Of a stretch of DNA of 64,000 nt, positions 1 to 9,064 are shown piece by piece. The position numbers and the translations under genes are program-made. The notes under the pieces are model-generated. The model had not been told where the DNA came from. It searched no databases and saw only the letters and a list, made by a program, of their open reading frames with translations. The DNA comes from Myxococcales bacterium. Lineage in GTDB: Bacteria > Myxococcota > Polyangia > Nannocystales > Nannocystaceae. Where the stretch lies: contig JAEUJW010000038.1 of assembly GCA_016793465.1 (NCBI GenBank), forward strand, positions 219,344-283,343, written 5' to 3'. How positions within the stretch are numbered: the stretch's first letter is position 1; every line of letters begins with the position of its first letter.

Positions 1-1
1 G

Positions 2-763
2 CCGTGGCCGGCGCGCGCGCGCGAGTGTCCGAACACGCCGGCGGTGCTGGTGATGGCGGCGCTGCTCGAATTGTTGAAGATTCCGGGCTTTCCGCCGCTG
101 GTCGACCTGCAGGACGCGTTGCCGGCGCTGGCCGAGGCGCACCGCAAGACGCGGATGCAGGCGCTGACGTGGCTGCGGCGGGCGCTGACGGAGGCGGAGC
201 GGCGCGGCGAGCCGCCGCCGACGCTGACCAACTACTTCGTGGCGTACGCGGCGCTGGGGCTGGGGGACTGGGCGACGGCGCGGTCGGCCCTGCTCGCGGC
301 GGAGCGGCGCGGCGAGGTCGAGACGTGGCGCACCGACCGCGCCCTGGCGATCGCGGCGCTGCTGGCCGGCGACCTGCCGGAGGCGCTGCGGCTGGCCCAT
401 CGCTCGCGGGAGTTCGCGACCTCGGCGGATCGTCAGGCGTCGGTGCTGATCCTCGCGCTGGTGTACGACCGGGCGGGCGCGCCGGAGGCGGCGCAGCGCG
501 AGCTGGCGGCCCTGAAGGCGCAGAGCTTCAGCGGCAGCGACGAGCGCACGTCGGTCGAGACGCTGCTGCCGCTGCCCGAGCGTATCTATCTCCAGGCGCT
601 GCAGCAGCAGGCGGCGCAGCACCCGGGCAGCGCGACGCGGCTGTGGGAGGCCTACCTCGCGTGCCCGGAGCCGGCGGAGCCGGAGCGCAAGCTGGCCGCG
701 CAGCGGCGCGACGAGCTGAAGCAGCGCGGCTCGGTGGTGCCGAGCGGACGCGGCGCGCCCTGA
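2..763 (+). CDS. TPR-like helical protein, 5' end outside window
   Basis: The reading frame is open from the first bases of the window, so this is the C-terminal part (about 253 residues) of a longer gene; the first in-frame GTG/ATG codons near position 44 need not be the true start. The visible protein is alpha-helical and alanine/leucine-rich, with repeated helix pairs of the tetratricopeptide type (for example AYAALGLGDWATARSALLAA and ALVYDRAGAPEAAQRELAAL). TPR folds mediate protein-protein contacts, but nothing here shows the partner. The C-terminus is polar and charged, with no membrane segment. It converges on the leftward gene that ends at 912, and a GC-rich hairpin lies between them. 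The molecular role is unknown; TPR-like is inferred from spacing of small and large residues, not from a search. Confidence 0.6.
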   Translation, partial: PWPARARECPNTPAVLVMAALLELLKIPGFPPLVDLQDALPALAEAHRKTRMQALTWLRRALTEAERRGEPPPTLTNYFVAYAALGLGDWATARSALLAAERRGEVETWRTDRALAIAALLAGDLPEALRLAHRSREFATSADRQASVLILALVYDRAGAPEAAQRELAALKAQSFSGSDERTSVETLLPLPERIYLQALQQQAAQHPGSATRLWEAYLACPEPAEPERKLAAQRRDELKQRGSVVPSGRGAP

Positions 764-862
764 GAACGAAATTTAGGCACTGGGATCGATCGAGGAGTGG
801 GCGCGGGCTCAGGGTCGACCGCCGAGGTGCGGCTCGGCGATGTCATTGCTGACGAACTGGCG

Positions 863-889
863 CGGCCCGCGGGCGAGCGCCGCGGGCCG
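863..889. terminator. Hairpin between convergent genes
   Basis: A perfect 10-bp inverted repeat (863-872 and 880-889, arm CGGCCCGCGG) with a 7-nt loop sits between two convergent stop codons. There is no clean T-run directly after either arm, so it is a bidirectional terminator candidate or an mRNA 3'-end stabiliser rather than a textbook intrinsic terminator. Confidence 0.5.
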
Positions 890-911
890 TGTCAAAAATT
901 ATCAGAGCGGA

Positions 912-3098
912 TCAGCGGGTGATGCTGATGCCGTCGGGGCTGCACGACCACTTGTAGTCGTCGCCGAGGATGGTCGGGCCGAGGTAGTTGCAGATCGACT
1001 CGGTGTCGGTGCCGGGGGCGGCGAAGGCCGGGATCGTCGACGGGTCCTGGTCGGGGCTCGGCACGCCGGACAGCATGAACTGCGGGGTGTTCATGATGAG
1101 GCCGGCGTAGCGGCGGGTGCCCGCCTCGAGGGCCGCGCCGTCGACCGAGAGCATGTCGGCGGCGGGGTCGAGGCCGATCACAGCCTGAATGACCGGCAGC
1201 TCGGCCTCCTCGATGGTCGGCTCGGTGATCAGGCGGTCCTTGATCGCCGCGGCCAGGTCGCGCACCGTCACGCCGCCGGTGCCGGCGGCCTCGGTGAGCA
1301 TGAGCTCGATCCACTCGTACATCGCGCACGGCTGGCCGAGCGGGCCGGTGCACTCGCCCTGGAGGTCGGGGTCGTAGCCCTGGGCCAGCTCCGACTCCCA
1401 TGACAGCATGCCGTTGAAGTCGACCCCGTTGAAGCCGTTCTGCGCGTCTTTAATGAAGACGCCCTGGTCGCGGAGGAACGACAGGTTCGGGTAGTTGTTC
1501 TTGTTCTGGGGGATCTGCTGGACCGGCAGGGCCCACCACATCGCGCGCATCGCCGACTCGATCAGGACCCACGAGCTGTAGCGCTGCACGCGGTCGCCGA
1601 CGCCGTTGCCGAGCTTGCTCGGGTCGCTGCTGGTGATCGAGAACGGGTCGAACACGGGCTGCATGAAGTACGGGTTCGAGGTCTCGCAGGCGTCGGGGGC
1701 GTCGGCGTTGAAGTACGGGTGGAGCGCGACCTCGGTGACGAGCGTGCGCAGCGAGAAGTCGCTCGAGACGTAGGCGTCGGTCAGCGACTGCAAGATCTCG
1801 CGCTGCTTCTCGTTGCGCGGGAAGCCGTGGGCGAGGGTCAGGGGGTAGCCCATCATCTCGGTCCACACGTTGTTGGCGAGGTTGACGGCGGTGAGGTAGG
1901 CGAGCGCCTGGTCGGGGGCGACGTTCATCTCGCCGTCGAGGCTGAGGCCGTCGGCTGCGAGCGCCTCGAAGCCGGTCTTGAACAGCGGGTCGATGTCGAA
2001 CAGCTGCTGGTTCTGCGGCAGCTCGCCGCCGAGGTAGCCGGGGTTGCCGAGGATGTCGCCGTCGTGGCTGCTGCTGAAGGTGCCGCAGTCGCTGTCCATG
2101 CCCCACGGGTGGTCGCCGAACTCGGTGACGAAGTTGGTCCAGCGGAAGGCGGCGTAGACCTCGGCCTCGTCGCGGCCCTTGGGGTCGCCGTAGAGGGCGC
2201 GCTCGAAGTTGCCGGGCAGGGCCCAGAAGCGGTTGAACGCGGGGTTCGGGTTGTAGGTGACGGACTCCTCGCTGTTGTGGCACTCGAGGCAGCCGGAGCG
2301 GCGGCCGAGGTAGGCGGACTCGAAGATCTCGCCGAAGTTGGAGCGGGCGTTGACCTCGAACTCCTCCTGCGAGATGTTGGCGCCGTTGAGCGGCGAGGCC
2401 ATGCGGGCGAACATGTCGGCGCGGTAGAGCGGGGACATGTCGTCGAGGTGGAGCGCGCTCTCCATGACGTCGCCGAGGGTGAACGAGGGCCCGAAGTCGG
2501 CGCCGAGGGCGTCGTTGTCGCGGATGAAGGCGGCGAGGTCGCCGTTGGCGGCGGCCGGGGTGGTGACCGAGTAGCAGTTGAAGTTCGACTTGATCTCGAT
2601 GCGGTTGATCCGCAGCTGCTCCCACAGGAACGTCTTCCAGCGCCGGCGGTAGAGCGCGTCGGAGGTCAGGCCGTCGGCGACGACGGCGCGGCCGTCCTTG
2701 CCGGCGGCGTCGAGCTGCTCGATCATGCTGACGAGCAGCCGGACCTCGCGCATGCCCTCGGGGCGGCGGCCCTGGAGCAGCGGGATCACGCGCTTGACCC
2801 ACGCCTCGTCGCCGGCGTCGCAGGTCTCCTCGGCGGGCGGCTGGGGGTCGACGGGCTCGCCGCTGTCGGCCGCCGAGCCGCCTGACGTCACGGGCCCGCC
2901 GGAGTCGTCGGGGCCGCCGGTGGGCGTCGTGTCGGTGGGGTCGGGCTCGTTGGTCTCGCCGCCGCCGGTGGGGTCGTCGTCGCCGGAGTCGGTCTTCTTG
3001 GTGTCGTTGGTGTCTTCGCTCGAGCCGTCGTCGTTGTTACAGGCGGCGAGCGGGGCGAGGAGGGAGAGCGACAGGAGGGTGTTGGTGATGGTGCGCAT
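912..3098 (-). CDS. DUF1549/DUF1553-like lipoprotein with one c-type heme motif
   Basis: This 728-residue protein starts at ATG 3098, nine bases after a GGAGGG ribosome site. The N-terminus is a lipoprotein signal (lipobox LAPLAAC), then a long Asp/Ser/Thr/Gly-rich linker typical of myxobacterial surface lipoproteins. The middle has helical segments (YRRRWKTFLWEQLRIN) and one CXXCH heme c attachment motif (RRSGCLECHN), as in planctomycete DUF1549/DUF1553/DUF1592 proteins that are encoded beside DUF1501 partners. It is the last gene of a leftward trio, 18 bp after the DUF1501 gene, so co-expression is very likely. The inferred location is periplasmic or outer-membrane-attached. The reaction is unknown for the family; a redox role is suggested only by the heme motif. 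The family assignment is by resemblance and partner gene. Confidence 0.72.
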   Translation of the reverse strand: MRTITNTLLSLSLLAPLAACNNDDGSSEDTNDTKKTDSGDDDPTGGGETNEPDPTDTTPTGGPDDSGGPVTSGGSAADSGEPVDPQPPAEETCDAGDEAWVKRVIPLLQGRRPEGMREVRLLVSMIEQLDAAGKDGRAVVADGLTSDALYRRRWKTFLWEQLRINRIEIKSNFNCYSVTTPAAANGDLAAFIRDNDALGADFGPSFTLGDVMESALHLDDMSPLYRADMFARMASPLNGANISQEEFEVNARSNFGEIFESAYLGRRSGCLECHNSEESVTYNPNPAFNRFWALPGNFERALYGDPKGRDEAEVYAAFRWTNFVTEFGDHPWGMDSDCGTFSSSHDGDILGNPGYLGGELPQNQQLFDIDPLFKTGFEALAADGLSLDGEMNVAPDQALAYLTAVNLANNVWTEMMGYPLTLAHGFPRNEKQREILQSLTDAYVSSDFSLRTLVTEVALHPYFNADAPDACETSNPYFMQPVFDPFSITSSDPSKLGNGVGDRVQRYSSWVLIESAMRAMWWALPVQQIPQNKNNYPNLSFLRDQGVFIKDAQNGFNGVDFNGMLSWESELAQGYDPDLQGECTGPLGQPCAMYEWIELMLTEAAGTGGVTVRDLAAAIKDRLITEPTIEEAELPVIQAVIGLDPAADMLSVDGAALEAGTRRYAGLIMNTPQFMLSGVPSPDQDPSTIPAFAAPGTDTESICNYLGPTILGDDYKWSCSPDGISITR

Positions 3099-3116
3099 GG
3101 TGGTGGTCCCTCCGTG

Positions 3117-4628
3117 TCAGAGCTTCATGCCCATGTAGATGTCGCGCAGGCGGGTGGCGGCGTCGAACTCGGTCGGGGCGCCGACCACGTCGCCGCCGGC
3201 GAAGGTCTGGTTGCTAAACGGGAAGATCCCGAGGGCCATCATGATGAGCATGCGGTTCTCGGCCGGGGTGACCCAGGTGGTGGCGAAGCCGTCGTCCTCG
3301 GCGATGGCGCCGTAGACGCCCTTCTCGGCCGCGCTGATGGGGCCGCCGATCAGCACGTTGACCATGCCCTGCGGCCAGTGGTTGAGGCCGTTGTCGCCCT
3401 GGCGGTGCGGCGTGCGCCCGAACTCGGTGTTGATGACGATCATCGTGTCGTCGAGGTCGACCTTGGCCGGGTCGCCCTCGCCGGGCTTGTTGATGATGTC
3501 GGCGAGGCACTGCATCGTGTGCGAGACGTTGCGCGAGGCGTCGTTGACGTGGTTGTCGTGGGTGTCGTGGCCGCCGGAGCCGTTGGGGATCAGGCCGCCG
3601 TCGATCCACTGCACGTAGCGGGCGTCGTCGCTGGCGCGGGTCAGCAGGCTGGCGGCCATGCGGGCCTGCATGCGCGACTTGTCGATGTCGCCCTGCTCGC
3701 CGCACTCGGGGCCGTTGGTCGGCTCGAACAGGTCGGACGAGAGCACCGACTGCAGCTGGTCGGCGCCTTGGCGGGCGAAGTGGGCGAACTCGTAGTTGCG
3801 GCGCTCGGCCGAGCGGGTCGGCTGGCCCTTGGCGCCGGGACGGAAGCGGTTCTGGTAGGTGCGCAGGTAGTAGTCGACGGCCTTGTCGAACTGCTCGCGG
3901 TTGTTGGCGACGCCGGGGCGGGCGAGCAGCTGCGAGAGGCTCGAGTTGGGGTCGACGGTGACGCTGAGCGGGCGGGCCGAGCCGGGGTGGAAGCCGACCG
4001 ACGAGGCGGCGCGCACGTTGTCGGTGGGGAAGTCGACGCCGGGGTAGAGCACGTAGGCGTAGGGGGACGCGCGCAGGCCGCCCTCGCGGTCGAGGAAGTG
4101 GCGCTGGATGGCCGCGCCGACGCCGGCGAGGCGCGGCGAGCCGAGGCGGCTGCCGGTCAGCGCGTAGGGGTTGGCGCCCTCGTGCGGGAGCAGGTCGTGG
4201 CGCTGCACGAGCACGCGCATGCGCGCGGTGATGTCGGGGCGGGCGCGCAGCGGGGAGACCCAGGGGCCGAGGTGGATCATCTCGCCGTTGCTGTCCTCGC
4301 CGAACGGCTCGGTCAGCTCGCCGGCGAAGCCGCAGTCGCCGAAGCGGGCCACCGTCTGCGGGTAGTAGGCGTTGAGGAAGCGCTCCTGGCCCATGCCCCA
4401 CGAGGGCACGGTGTAGAAGGTGTCGAACGCGTTCATGCCGCCGTAGAGGTAGAGCTCGAGCACCCGCTTGGCCTGGCGCTCGACGGGGATCATCGAGCCG
4501 GCCTTGTCCGCGGGCCACTCGCCCCAGCCGGCGTGGGCGCGGGGCTGGCGGAGGATGCCGAAGGCGCCGGCGCCGGCGCCTGCGGCGGCGGCGAGGCCGG
4601 CGGTCTTGAAGAATGTTCTGCGCTGCAT
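3117..4628 (-). CDS. DUF1501 family protein, Tat-exported
   Basis: This is a 503-residue protein starting at ATG 4628. It opens with a twin-arginine signal (MQRRTFFKTAGLAAAAGAG), implying export of a folded protein. The body has the features of DUF1501, a family in the alkaline-phosphatase/sulfatase superfamily: NTEFGRTP, the glycine/histidine segment GSGGHDTHDNHV, and a final GGDVVGAPTEFDAATRL segment. DUF1501 proteins usually sit beside DUF1549-like cytochrome proteins, and that pairing is seen here with the gene ending at 912. The upstream neighbour (ending at 4681) is a lipoprotein on the same strand, 52 bp away. The biochemical activity of DUF1501 proteins is not settled; hydrolase-like is the most that the fold supports. 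Confidence 0.85.
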   Translation of the reverse strand: MQRRTFFKTAGLAAAAGAGAGAFGILRQPRAHAGWGEWPADKAGSMIPVERQAKRVLELYLYGGMNAFDTFYTVPSWGMGQERFLNAYYPQTVARFGDCGFAGELTEPFGEDSNGEMIHLGPWVSPLRARPDITARMRVLVQRHDLLPHEGANPYALTGSRLGSPRLAGVGAAIQRHFLDREGGLRASPYAYVLYPGVDFPTDNVRAASSVGFHPGSARPLSVTVDPNSSLSQLLARPGVANNREQFDKAVDYYLRTYQNRFRPGAKGQPTRSAERRNYEFAHFARQGADQLQSVLSSDLFEPTNGPECGEQGDIDKSRMQARMAASLLTRASDDARYVQWIDGGLIPNGSGGHDTHDNHVNDASRNVSHTMQCLADIINKPGEGDPAKVDLDDTMIVINTEFGRTPHRQGDNGLNHWPQGMVNVLIGGPISAAEKGVYGAIAEDDGFATTWVTPAENRMLIMMALGIFPFSNQTFAGGDVVGAPTEFDAATRLRDIYMGMKL

Positions 4629-4680
4629 GGCGGTCGTCTCGCTTTGCTCGGGGGGATGGGCTCGGGAGATTGTTTAGGGG

Positions 4681-5691
4681 CTAGAAGAGGTCGGGGTAGG
4701 CCCAGACCTCGTGGCGGGCGGCCACGCGGAGGGTGCCGGCGTCGACGCCGATGTCGGTGATCGTCTCGCGGGTGAGGGTCATGGTCGCGGCGCCGAGCGA
4801 GAGCTCGGCGAGGTCGGCGGCGGCGACGGTGTAGCTGCCGTCGTCGGCGGCGTTGGCGGTGAACATCTCGCCGAACTGGTCCCACATGCGGATGACGACG
4901 CGGTCGCCGTCCTCGCCGTCGGCCGTCCAGGTGACGGTGAGGTCCATGGTGTGGTCGACCGGGAAGTTGAAGGCGGAGACGTCGGGGGCGCTGACGGTCA
5001 GCGCGGTCGGGGTGCGCACGGCCGCGGCGAACGTGCGGTCGGGGAAGTCGTCGCCGCCGTAGACGGTGAGGTCGTAGCTGGTCGCGGGCTGCCAGCGCGC
5101 GGGGTCGGGGGCGCAGGCGGGGTCGAGGTTGTCGGCGGCCTCGCTGAGGTAGACCGGGAACTTGTCCTTGTAGACCTGCAGGCACGCGACCGAGTCGCCG
5201 AGGCGCATGCCGTTGCCGAGCGTCACCCAGGTGTCGGCGAGGCCCCAGTCGTACACGCCGGGGCCGGTGTGCTCGAGGGTGTCGGGGGCGGCGGGCGCGG
5301 GCGGGAAGAACGTGCCGAGCGCGCGCACGGCGAAGAAGTCATCGGTGGTGAGTTCGGCGGTGCGCCAGGCGCCGGCCATGCCGAGCTGGGCCGGCGAGCC
5401 GGAGGCGTCCTCGGGGTAGAAGGTGAAGCCGAGCACGCCGAAGTTGGGGCCGACGTCGATGCCCTCGCTGTCGCCCGTGGGGTCTCGCGTGGTGGGGCCG
5501 GCGGTGCCGTCGCCGTCGTCGGCGGTGGTCGACGTCGGATCCGGGTCGGTTGCGCCGGAGCCCGAGGTGGGCTCGGCCGACGTACCGTCACCGTCGTCGG
5601 CCGCGGTGTCGGACCCTTCGTCGCTGCCCGAGTCGCCGCAGGCGAGCGCGAGGTGGGTCGCGAAAAACCACGCGGAGCCGCGTGCGAACAT
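4681..5691 (-). CDS. Secreted beta-rich lipoprotein of unknown function
   Basis: The open frame extends to 5961, but ATG 5691 is chosen because it gives a compact lipoprotein signal (MFARGSAWFFATHLALAC) directly followed by an acidic Ser/Thr/Asp/Gly linker of about 70 residues; the longer version would bury the lipobox. The resulting 336-residue protein has a globular second half rich in beta-strand patterns (SYDLTVYGGDDFPDRTF, MDLTVTWTADGEDGDRVVI) that reads like two immunoglobulin-like sandwich domains. No catalytic motif was recognised. It is the first gene of the leftward trio with the DUF1501 and heme lipoprotein genes, so it may be a surface partner of them. There is no clear Shine-Dalgarno sequence before 5691. 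Confidence 0.68.
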   Translation of the reverse strand: MFARGSAWFFATHLALACGDSGSDEGSDTAADDGDGTSAEPTSGSGATDPDPTSTTADDGDGTAGPTTRDPTGDSEGIDVGPNFGVLGFTFYPEDASGSPAQLGMAGAWRTAELTTDDFFAVRALGTFFPPAPAAPDTLEHTGPGVYDWGLADTWVTLGNGMRLGDSVACLQVYKDKFPVYLSEAADNLDPACAPDPARWQPATSYDLTVYGGDDFPDRTFAAAVRTPTALTVSAPDVSAFNFPVDHTMDLTVTWTADGEDGDRVVIRMWDQFGEMFTANAADDGSYTVAAADLAELSLGAATMTLTRETITDIGVDAGTLRVAARHEVWAYPDLF

Positions 5692-5935
5692 TGCAGGTGC
5701 GACCCGGGCGTCAGAACAGCGGTTTCTCGGAGAAAGCTGACAATTCGATCGCATCGGGAGCCATGGTTTCCCGAGAGCGGGGCCGAAATCCAACCCACAT
5801 TGATCACCCTGCATGTGGCGCGGGTGATTTTTGTCACCGGGCTGCGAGCCGGTAAATGGGTGGCGGCGGGGGTGTCGCGGTTTTTTTCGGCGGGGACACA
5901 CCGCAAGTGGAGGTTGGCGATATGCTCCGCGCCGC

Positions 5936-6859
5936 GTGTCGACCTCATCCAAAGCGGGCAAGCCAGGAGAGATCCCCGGAGCCGGGAGCGAGGCCCAGAC
6001 ACCCCAACCGCGCCGCGTGACCGTGCCGGTGCTCGCGCGCTACAAGCGCCAGGGCCAGCCGATCGCCATGGTCACGGCCTACGACGCGACCTTCGCCCGC
6101 CTGGTCGATGAGGCAGGTGTCGACGTCGTGCTCGTCGGCGACAGCCTCGGCATGGTGATGCAGGGGCACCCGCACACGCTCGAGGTCACGCTCGAGCACA
6201 TGATCTACCACGCGCGCTGCGTGCGTCGGGCGGTCCAGCGCGCGCACCTCGTGGTCGACATGCCGTTCATGAGCTACCAGGTCAGCCCCGAGCAGGCGCT
6301 GATTTCGGCGGGGCGGCTCGTCCAGGAGGGCGGCGCGGAGGCGGTCAAGCTCGAGGGCGGCGCGCGGGCGGAGACGGTCCGGCGCATCGTCTCGGCGGGC
6401 ATCCCGGTGATGTGCCACCTCGGCCTGACGCCGCAGAGCGTGCACGAGTTCGGCGGCTTCCGCGTGCAGGCGCGCGACGAGGACACGGCCGAGAAGCTGC
6501 GCCAGGACGCGCTCGCGCTGCAGGAGGCGGGCGCGTACAGCCTGGTGCTCGAGGGCATCCCGGCGCCGCTGGCCCGGCAGGTCAGCGCGTCGCTGGCGAT
6601 CCCGACGATCGGCATCGGCGCGGGCGTGGGCTGCGACGGGCAGGTGCTCGTCATGCAGGACCTGCTCGGGTTGAACGACCAGTTCAGGCCGCGGTTTGTC
6701 AAACGTTATGCGGAGCTCGCGGAGGTCGTGCGCGGGGCCTTCGCGACGTTCGCCCGCGAGGTCCGCGAGCGGCGCTTCCCCGCCGACGAGCACAGCTTCC
6801 TCGGCGAGGCCCCGGCGAAGGCGGCGGGCGAGTCGGGCGGCGGCTACGGGCCGGCGTGA
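5936..6859 (+). CDS. panB: 3-methyl-2-oxobutanoate hydroxymethyltransferase
   Basis: PanB transfers a hydroxymethyl group from 5,10-methylene-tetrahydrofolate to 2-oxoisovalerate, giving ketopantoate, the first committed step of pantothenate/CoA synthesis. The family landmarks are present: [15 protein letters not shown] near the N-terminus, the metal and substrate segments AVKLEGG and [11 protein letters not shown], and [19 protein letters not shown] 5936 is preferred over the upstream ATG 5831, because the longer form adds an arginine-rich tail absent from the family and crosses the divergent promoter region. With GTG 5936 the protein is 307 residues, still about 25 longer than usual at the N-terminus. 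A TATGCT hexamer lies nine bases before the GTG. panC follows after six bases, so the two form an operon. Confidence 0.95.
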   Translation: MSTSSKAGKPGEIPGAGSEAQTPQPRRVTVPVLARYKRQGQPIAMVTAYDATFARLVDEAGVDVVLVGDSLGMVMQGHPHTLEVTLEHMIYHARCVRRAVQRAHLVVDMPFMSYQVSPEQALISAGRLVQEGGAEAVKLEGGARAETVRRIVSAGIPVMCHLGLTPQSVHEFGGFRVQARDEDTAEKLRQDALALQEAGAYSLVLEGIPAPLARQVSASLAIPTIGIGAGVGCDGQVLVMQDLLGLNDQFRPRFVKRYAELAEVVRGAFATFAREVRERRFPADEHSFLGEAPAKAAGESGGGYGPA

Positions 6860-6865
6860 GGCGCG

Positions 6866-7717
6866 ATGAGTAGTTCGACCGTCACGGTGCTGCGGACGCG
6901 GGCGGAGGTGCAGGCGTGGCGGGCGAGCGTGGCCGGGCCGGTCGCGTTCGTGCCGACGATGGGCTTCCTCCACGAGGGTCACCTGACGCTGCTGCGCGAG
7001 GGTCGACGACGGGCCGGGGGCGGCGCGCTGGCGCTGTCGATCTTCGTCAACCCGACGCAGTTCGGGCCGCGCGAGGACCTCGACCGCTACCCGCGCGACG
7101 AGGCCGGCGACCTGGCGAAGGCGGCGAGCTGCGGGGTCGACGTGGCGTTCTGCCCGCGAGACCGCAGCGTCATGTACCCGTACGCCACGCACACGTGGGT
7201 CGAGGTCGAGGGGCTCGACCGGCACCTGTGCGGCGCCAGCCGGCCCGGACACTTTAAAGGGGTGTGCACCGTCGTCGCCAAGCTCTGGGGCCTGATTAGG
7301 CCCGACGTGGCGCTGTTCGGCGAGAAGGACTACCAGCAGCTCGCAATTCTCAAACGGATGCACGCGGAGCTGGGGCTGGTCGGCGAGGTCGTGGGGATGC
7401 CGATCGTGCGCGAGGCCGACGGGCTGGCGATGTCGAGTCGCAACGTGAATTTAAGAGATGGGGCGCGGGAGCAGGCGCTGGCGATCCCGCGGTACCTGGA
7501 CGGCGTGCGTCGGCGGTTCGCGGCGGGGGTGCGGGACGCGGCGGGGCTGCTCGGAGACGCCGCGGGCGAGCTGCAGCCGGGGCGGGTGGACTACGCGTCG
7601 CTCGTCGACGCCGAGGAGCTGCAGCCGGTCGATGAGGTGACGCGGCCGGCGTTGTGCGCGGTGGCGGCGTTCTTCGGCGGGGTGCGGCTGATCGACAACT
7701 GCGTGCTGCGGCCCTGA
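6866..7717 (+). CDS. panC: Pantothenate synthetase
   Basis: PanC joins pantoate and beta-alanine through a pantoyl-adenylate intermediate, consuming ATP. The 283-residue length is normal for the family. Signature segments are the nucleotidyltransferase HIGH-type motif in PTMGFLHEGHLTLLREG, the pantoate-binding SIFVNPTQFGPREDLDRYPRD region, the FGEKDYQQL segment that binds ATP, and the KMSKS-equivalent DGLAMSSRN. It follows panB by six bases and is surely co-transcribed with it. It ends two bases before the stop codon of a convergent leftward gene (7720). The segment after DGLAMSSRN reads VNLRDG where many homologs have a tyrosine-containing NxYL; this is a conservative variation and not a reason to doubt function. 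Confidence 0.95.
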   Translation: MSSSTVTVLRTRAEVQAWRASVAGPVAFVPTMGFLHEGHLTLLREGRRRAGGGALALSIFVNPTQFGPREDLDRYPRDEAGDLAKAASCGVDVAFCPRDRSVMYPYATHTWVEVEGLDRHLCGASRPGHFKGVCTVVAKLWGLIRPDVALFGEKDYQQLAILKRMHAELGLVGEVVGMPIVREADGLAMSSRNVNLRDGAREQALAIPRYLDGVRRRFAAGVRDAAGLLGDAAGELQPGRVDYASLVDAEELQPVDEVTRPALCAVAAFFGGVRLIDNCVLRP

Positions 7718-7719
7718 GC

Positions 7720-8325
7720 TCAGGAACCGGCGAGGCGCAGCTTCTCGGGCATGTCGGCCGACCAGAAGCGGCGCAAGGCGAGGCGCAGGCGGCCGATCCG
7801 CCCGCTGTGGACCAGCGGGGCGAGCGAGCGCGCGAACGCCAGGGCGACGCGGTTGGCGAGGGTGTAGCGCTCGCGCAGGTGGTCGGCGGCGACGAGGCGC
7901 CACTGGCAGAACAGGCGGTCGACGAGCCGCGGGTATATGGAGGACGCGTCGGACCAGCGGTGCAGCAGGCACAGCGCGAGCTTGTCGACCTCGGCCTGGG
8001 TCTCGAGCTCGAGGCCGCTGACCGGGCGCTCGCGGCGGGCGGCCTCGACGAGGTAGAGGAGGTGGCTGAGGCCCTCGACGATCGGCAGCGTGTCGGCGAG
8101 GGCCGCGTCGCCGAGCACGCTGGGGCAGCGCTCGAGGCGGTCGAGCGCGGAGTGCTCGACCGCCAGGGCGATCTCCAGGGCGCCGTCGTCGGCCTCGCGC
8201 ACGAGCACGAGCTCCTGACGATCGCCGGGGCCGTCGACGGGGACCAGGAAGTCGACCGGGTCGACGCCGGTGTCGGCGCCGTTGACGGCCTCGAGGCCGC
8301 GGTAGAGCCGGCGCAGGGTGTTCAT
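7720..8325 (-). CDS. Unknown protein, coupled to upstream small gene
   Basis: This 201-residue soluble protein starts at ATG 8325, which overlaps the stop codon of the upstream gene as ATGA, so the two are translationally coupled. It has an acidic mixed alpha/beta N-terminal half (DFLVPVDGPGDRQELVLVREADD, beta-strand pattern) and a helical C-terminal half (LVDRLFCQWRLVAADHLRER). No signal peptide, membrane segment or known motif is visible. I do not recognise the family. The tight pairing with the gene at 8322-8897 suggests that the two products act together. It is convergent with panC but shares no obvious pathway with it. Confidence 0.6.
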   Translation of the reverse strand: MNTLRRLYRGLEAVNGADTGVDPVDFLVPVDGPGDRQELVLVREADDGALEIALAVEHSALDRLERCPSVLGDAALADTLPIVEGLSHLLYLVEAARRERPVSGLELETQAEVDKLALCLLHRWSDASSIYPRLVDRLFCQWRLVAADHLRERYTLANRVALAFARSLAPLVHSGRIGRLRLALRRFWSADMPEKLRLAGS

Positions 8326-8897
8326 TGCAGGGTGTCGGAGCCCTCGGGGTCGAGCACGACGCCGGCGGCGACGAGGCGGCGGGCGTCGCGGGCCTCGCCG
8401 TAGCGGCGCCAGCGCTCGTAGAGCTCGAGGAGGTCGCGGTCGGCCTCGCCGCGCGGGTCGGTGGCCTCGGAGATCACCTCGGCGGCGGCTGCGAAGCGGT
8501 CGGCGAGGACGTGGAACACGGCGAGGGCGCCGTGGCCGTCGGAGATCTGCCGGTACGCGGTGCTGCCGAGCGAGCGGACGTAGCGGAGGTCGACGGCGGT
8601 GCGGTCCAGGCTGTGGGGGACCACGCCGGCGATGAAGAGGGCCCGGTCGCCGACCTCGCGGAGGGCCTGGGCGCGGGCGCTGCCGGCGGCGGCGCGGGCG
8701 CTGAGGTACTGCAGGGCCAGCGGTCCGCTGCGGCGGCCGGCCAGGGCCGGCTTGCGGGCGCAGTCGGCGAGCAGGTGAACGACGTAGGCCTCGACTTCGC
8801 GGGGCAGCGTGGCCCCCGTGCGGGTCTGGGCGTCGCCGACCTGAGAGAAGAAAAACGCCTCCAGAGAGCCTTCAACAGCGAGAGAACCGTGTGCCAC
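8322..8897 (-). CDS. Unknown helical protein
   Basis: The frame opens at TTG 8903, but GTG 8897 is the better start: a GGGAGG ribosome site (8904-8909) lies six bases before it, whereas it abuts the TTG directly. The 191-residue product is alpha-helical and Ala/Arg/Glu-rich, with LPREVEAYVVHLLADCARK near the N-terminus and RDLLELYERWRRYGEARDARR near the C-terminus. No catalytic motif, signal peptide or membrane helix is visible. It overlaps the next gene by four bases (ATGA). The family is unrecognised. It is divergent from groES across a 360-bp intergenic region, so its own promoter must lie there. Confidence 0.6.
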   Translation of the reverse strand: MAHGSLAVEGSLEAFFFSQVGDAQTRTGATLPREVEAYVVHLLADCARKPALAGRRSGPLALQYLSARAAAGSARAQALREVGDRALFIAGVVPHSLDRTAVDLRYVRSLGSTAYRQISDGHGALAVFHVLADRFAAAAEVISEATDPRGEADRDLLELYERWRRYGEARDARRLVAAGVVLDPEGSDTLQ

Positions 8898-9027
8898 CGT
8901 CAACCTCCCAGCCCGACAAGGCCATCAATCCACGGTAGCAGCGTCGGTTGGGCGATCAACGAAATTATGTGAGCAAACAGGGTGCACTAGCGTCCGGAGG
9001 CCCGGGGAAAAATTTCCGGTCGGGGGG

Positions 9028-9056
9028 TTGACCACCTGGGGTGGCAGCCTAAACTC
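9028..9056 (+). promoter_or_regulatory. Candidate groESL promoter
   Basis: TTGACC (9028-9033) is followed after exactly 17 bases by AAACTC (9051-9056). The -35 element is close to the sigma-70 consensus and the -10 element is poor. Transcription would begin around 9063, at the left edge of the CIRCE-like element, which is the usual arrangement for HrcA-controlled chaperonin operons. A heat-shock sigma factor could also read it. Confidence 0.45.
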
Positions 9057-9064
9057 GCGCCGCG

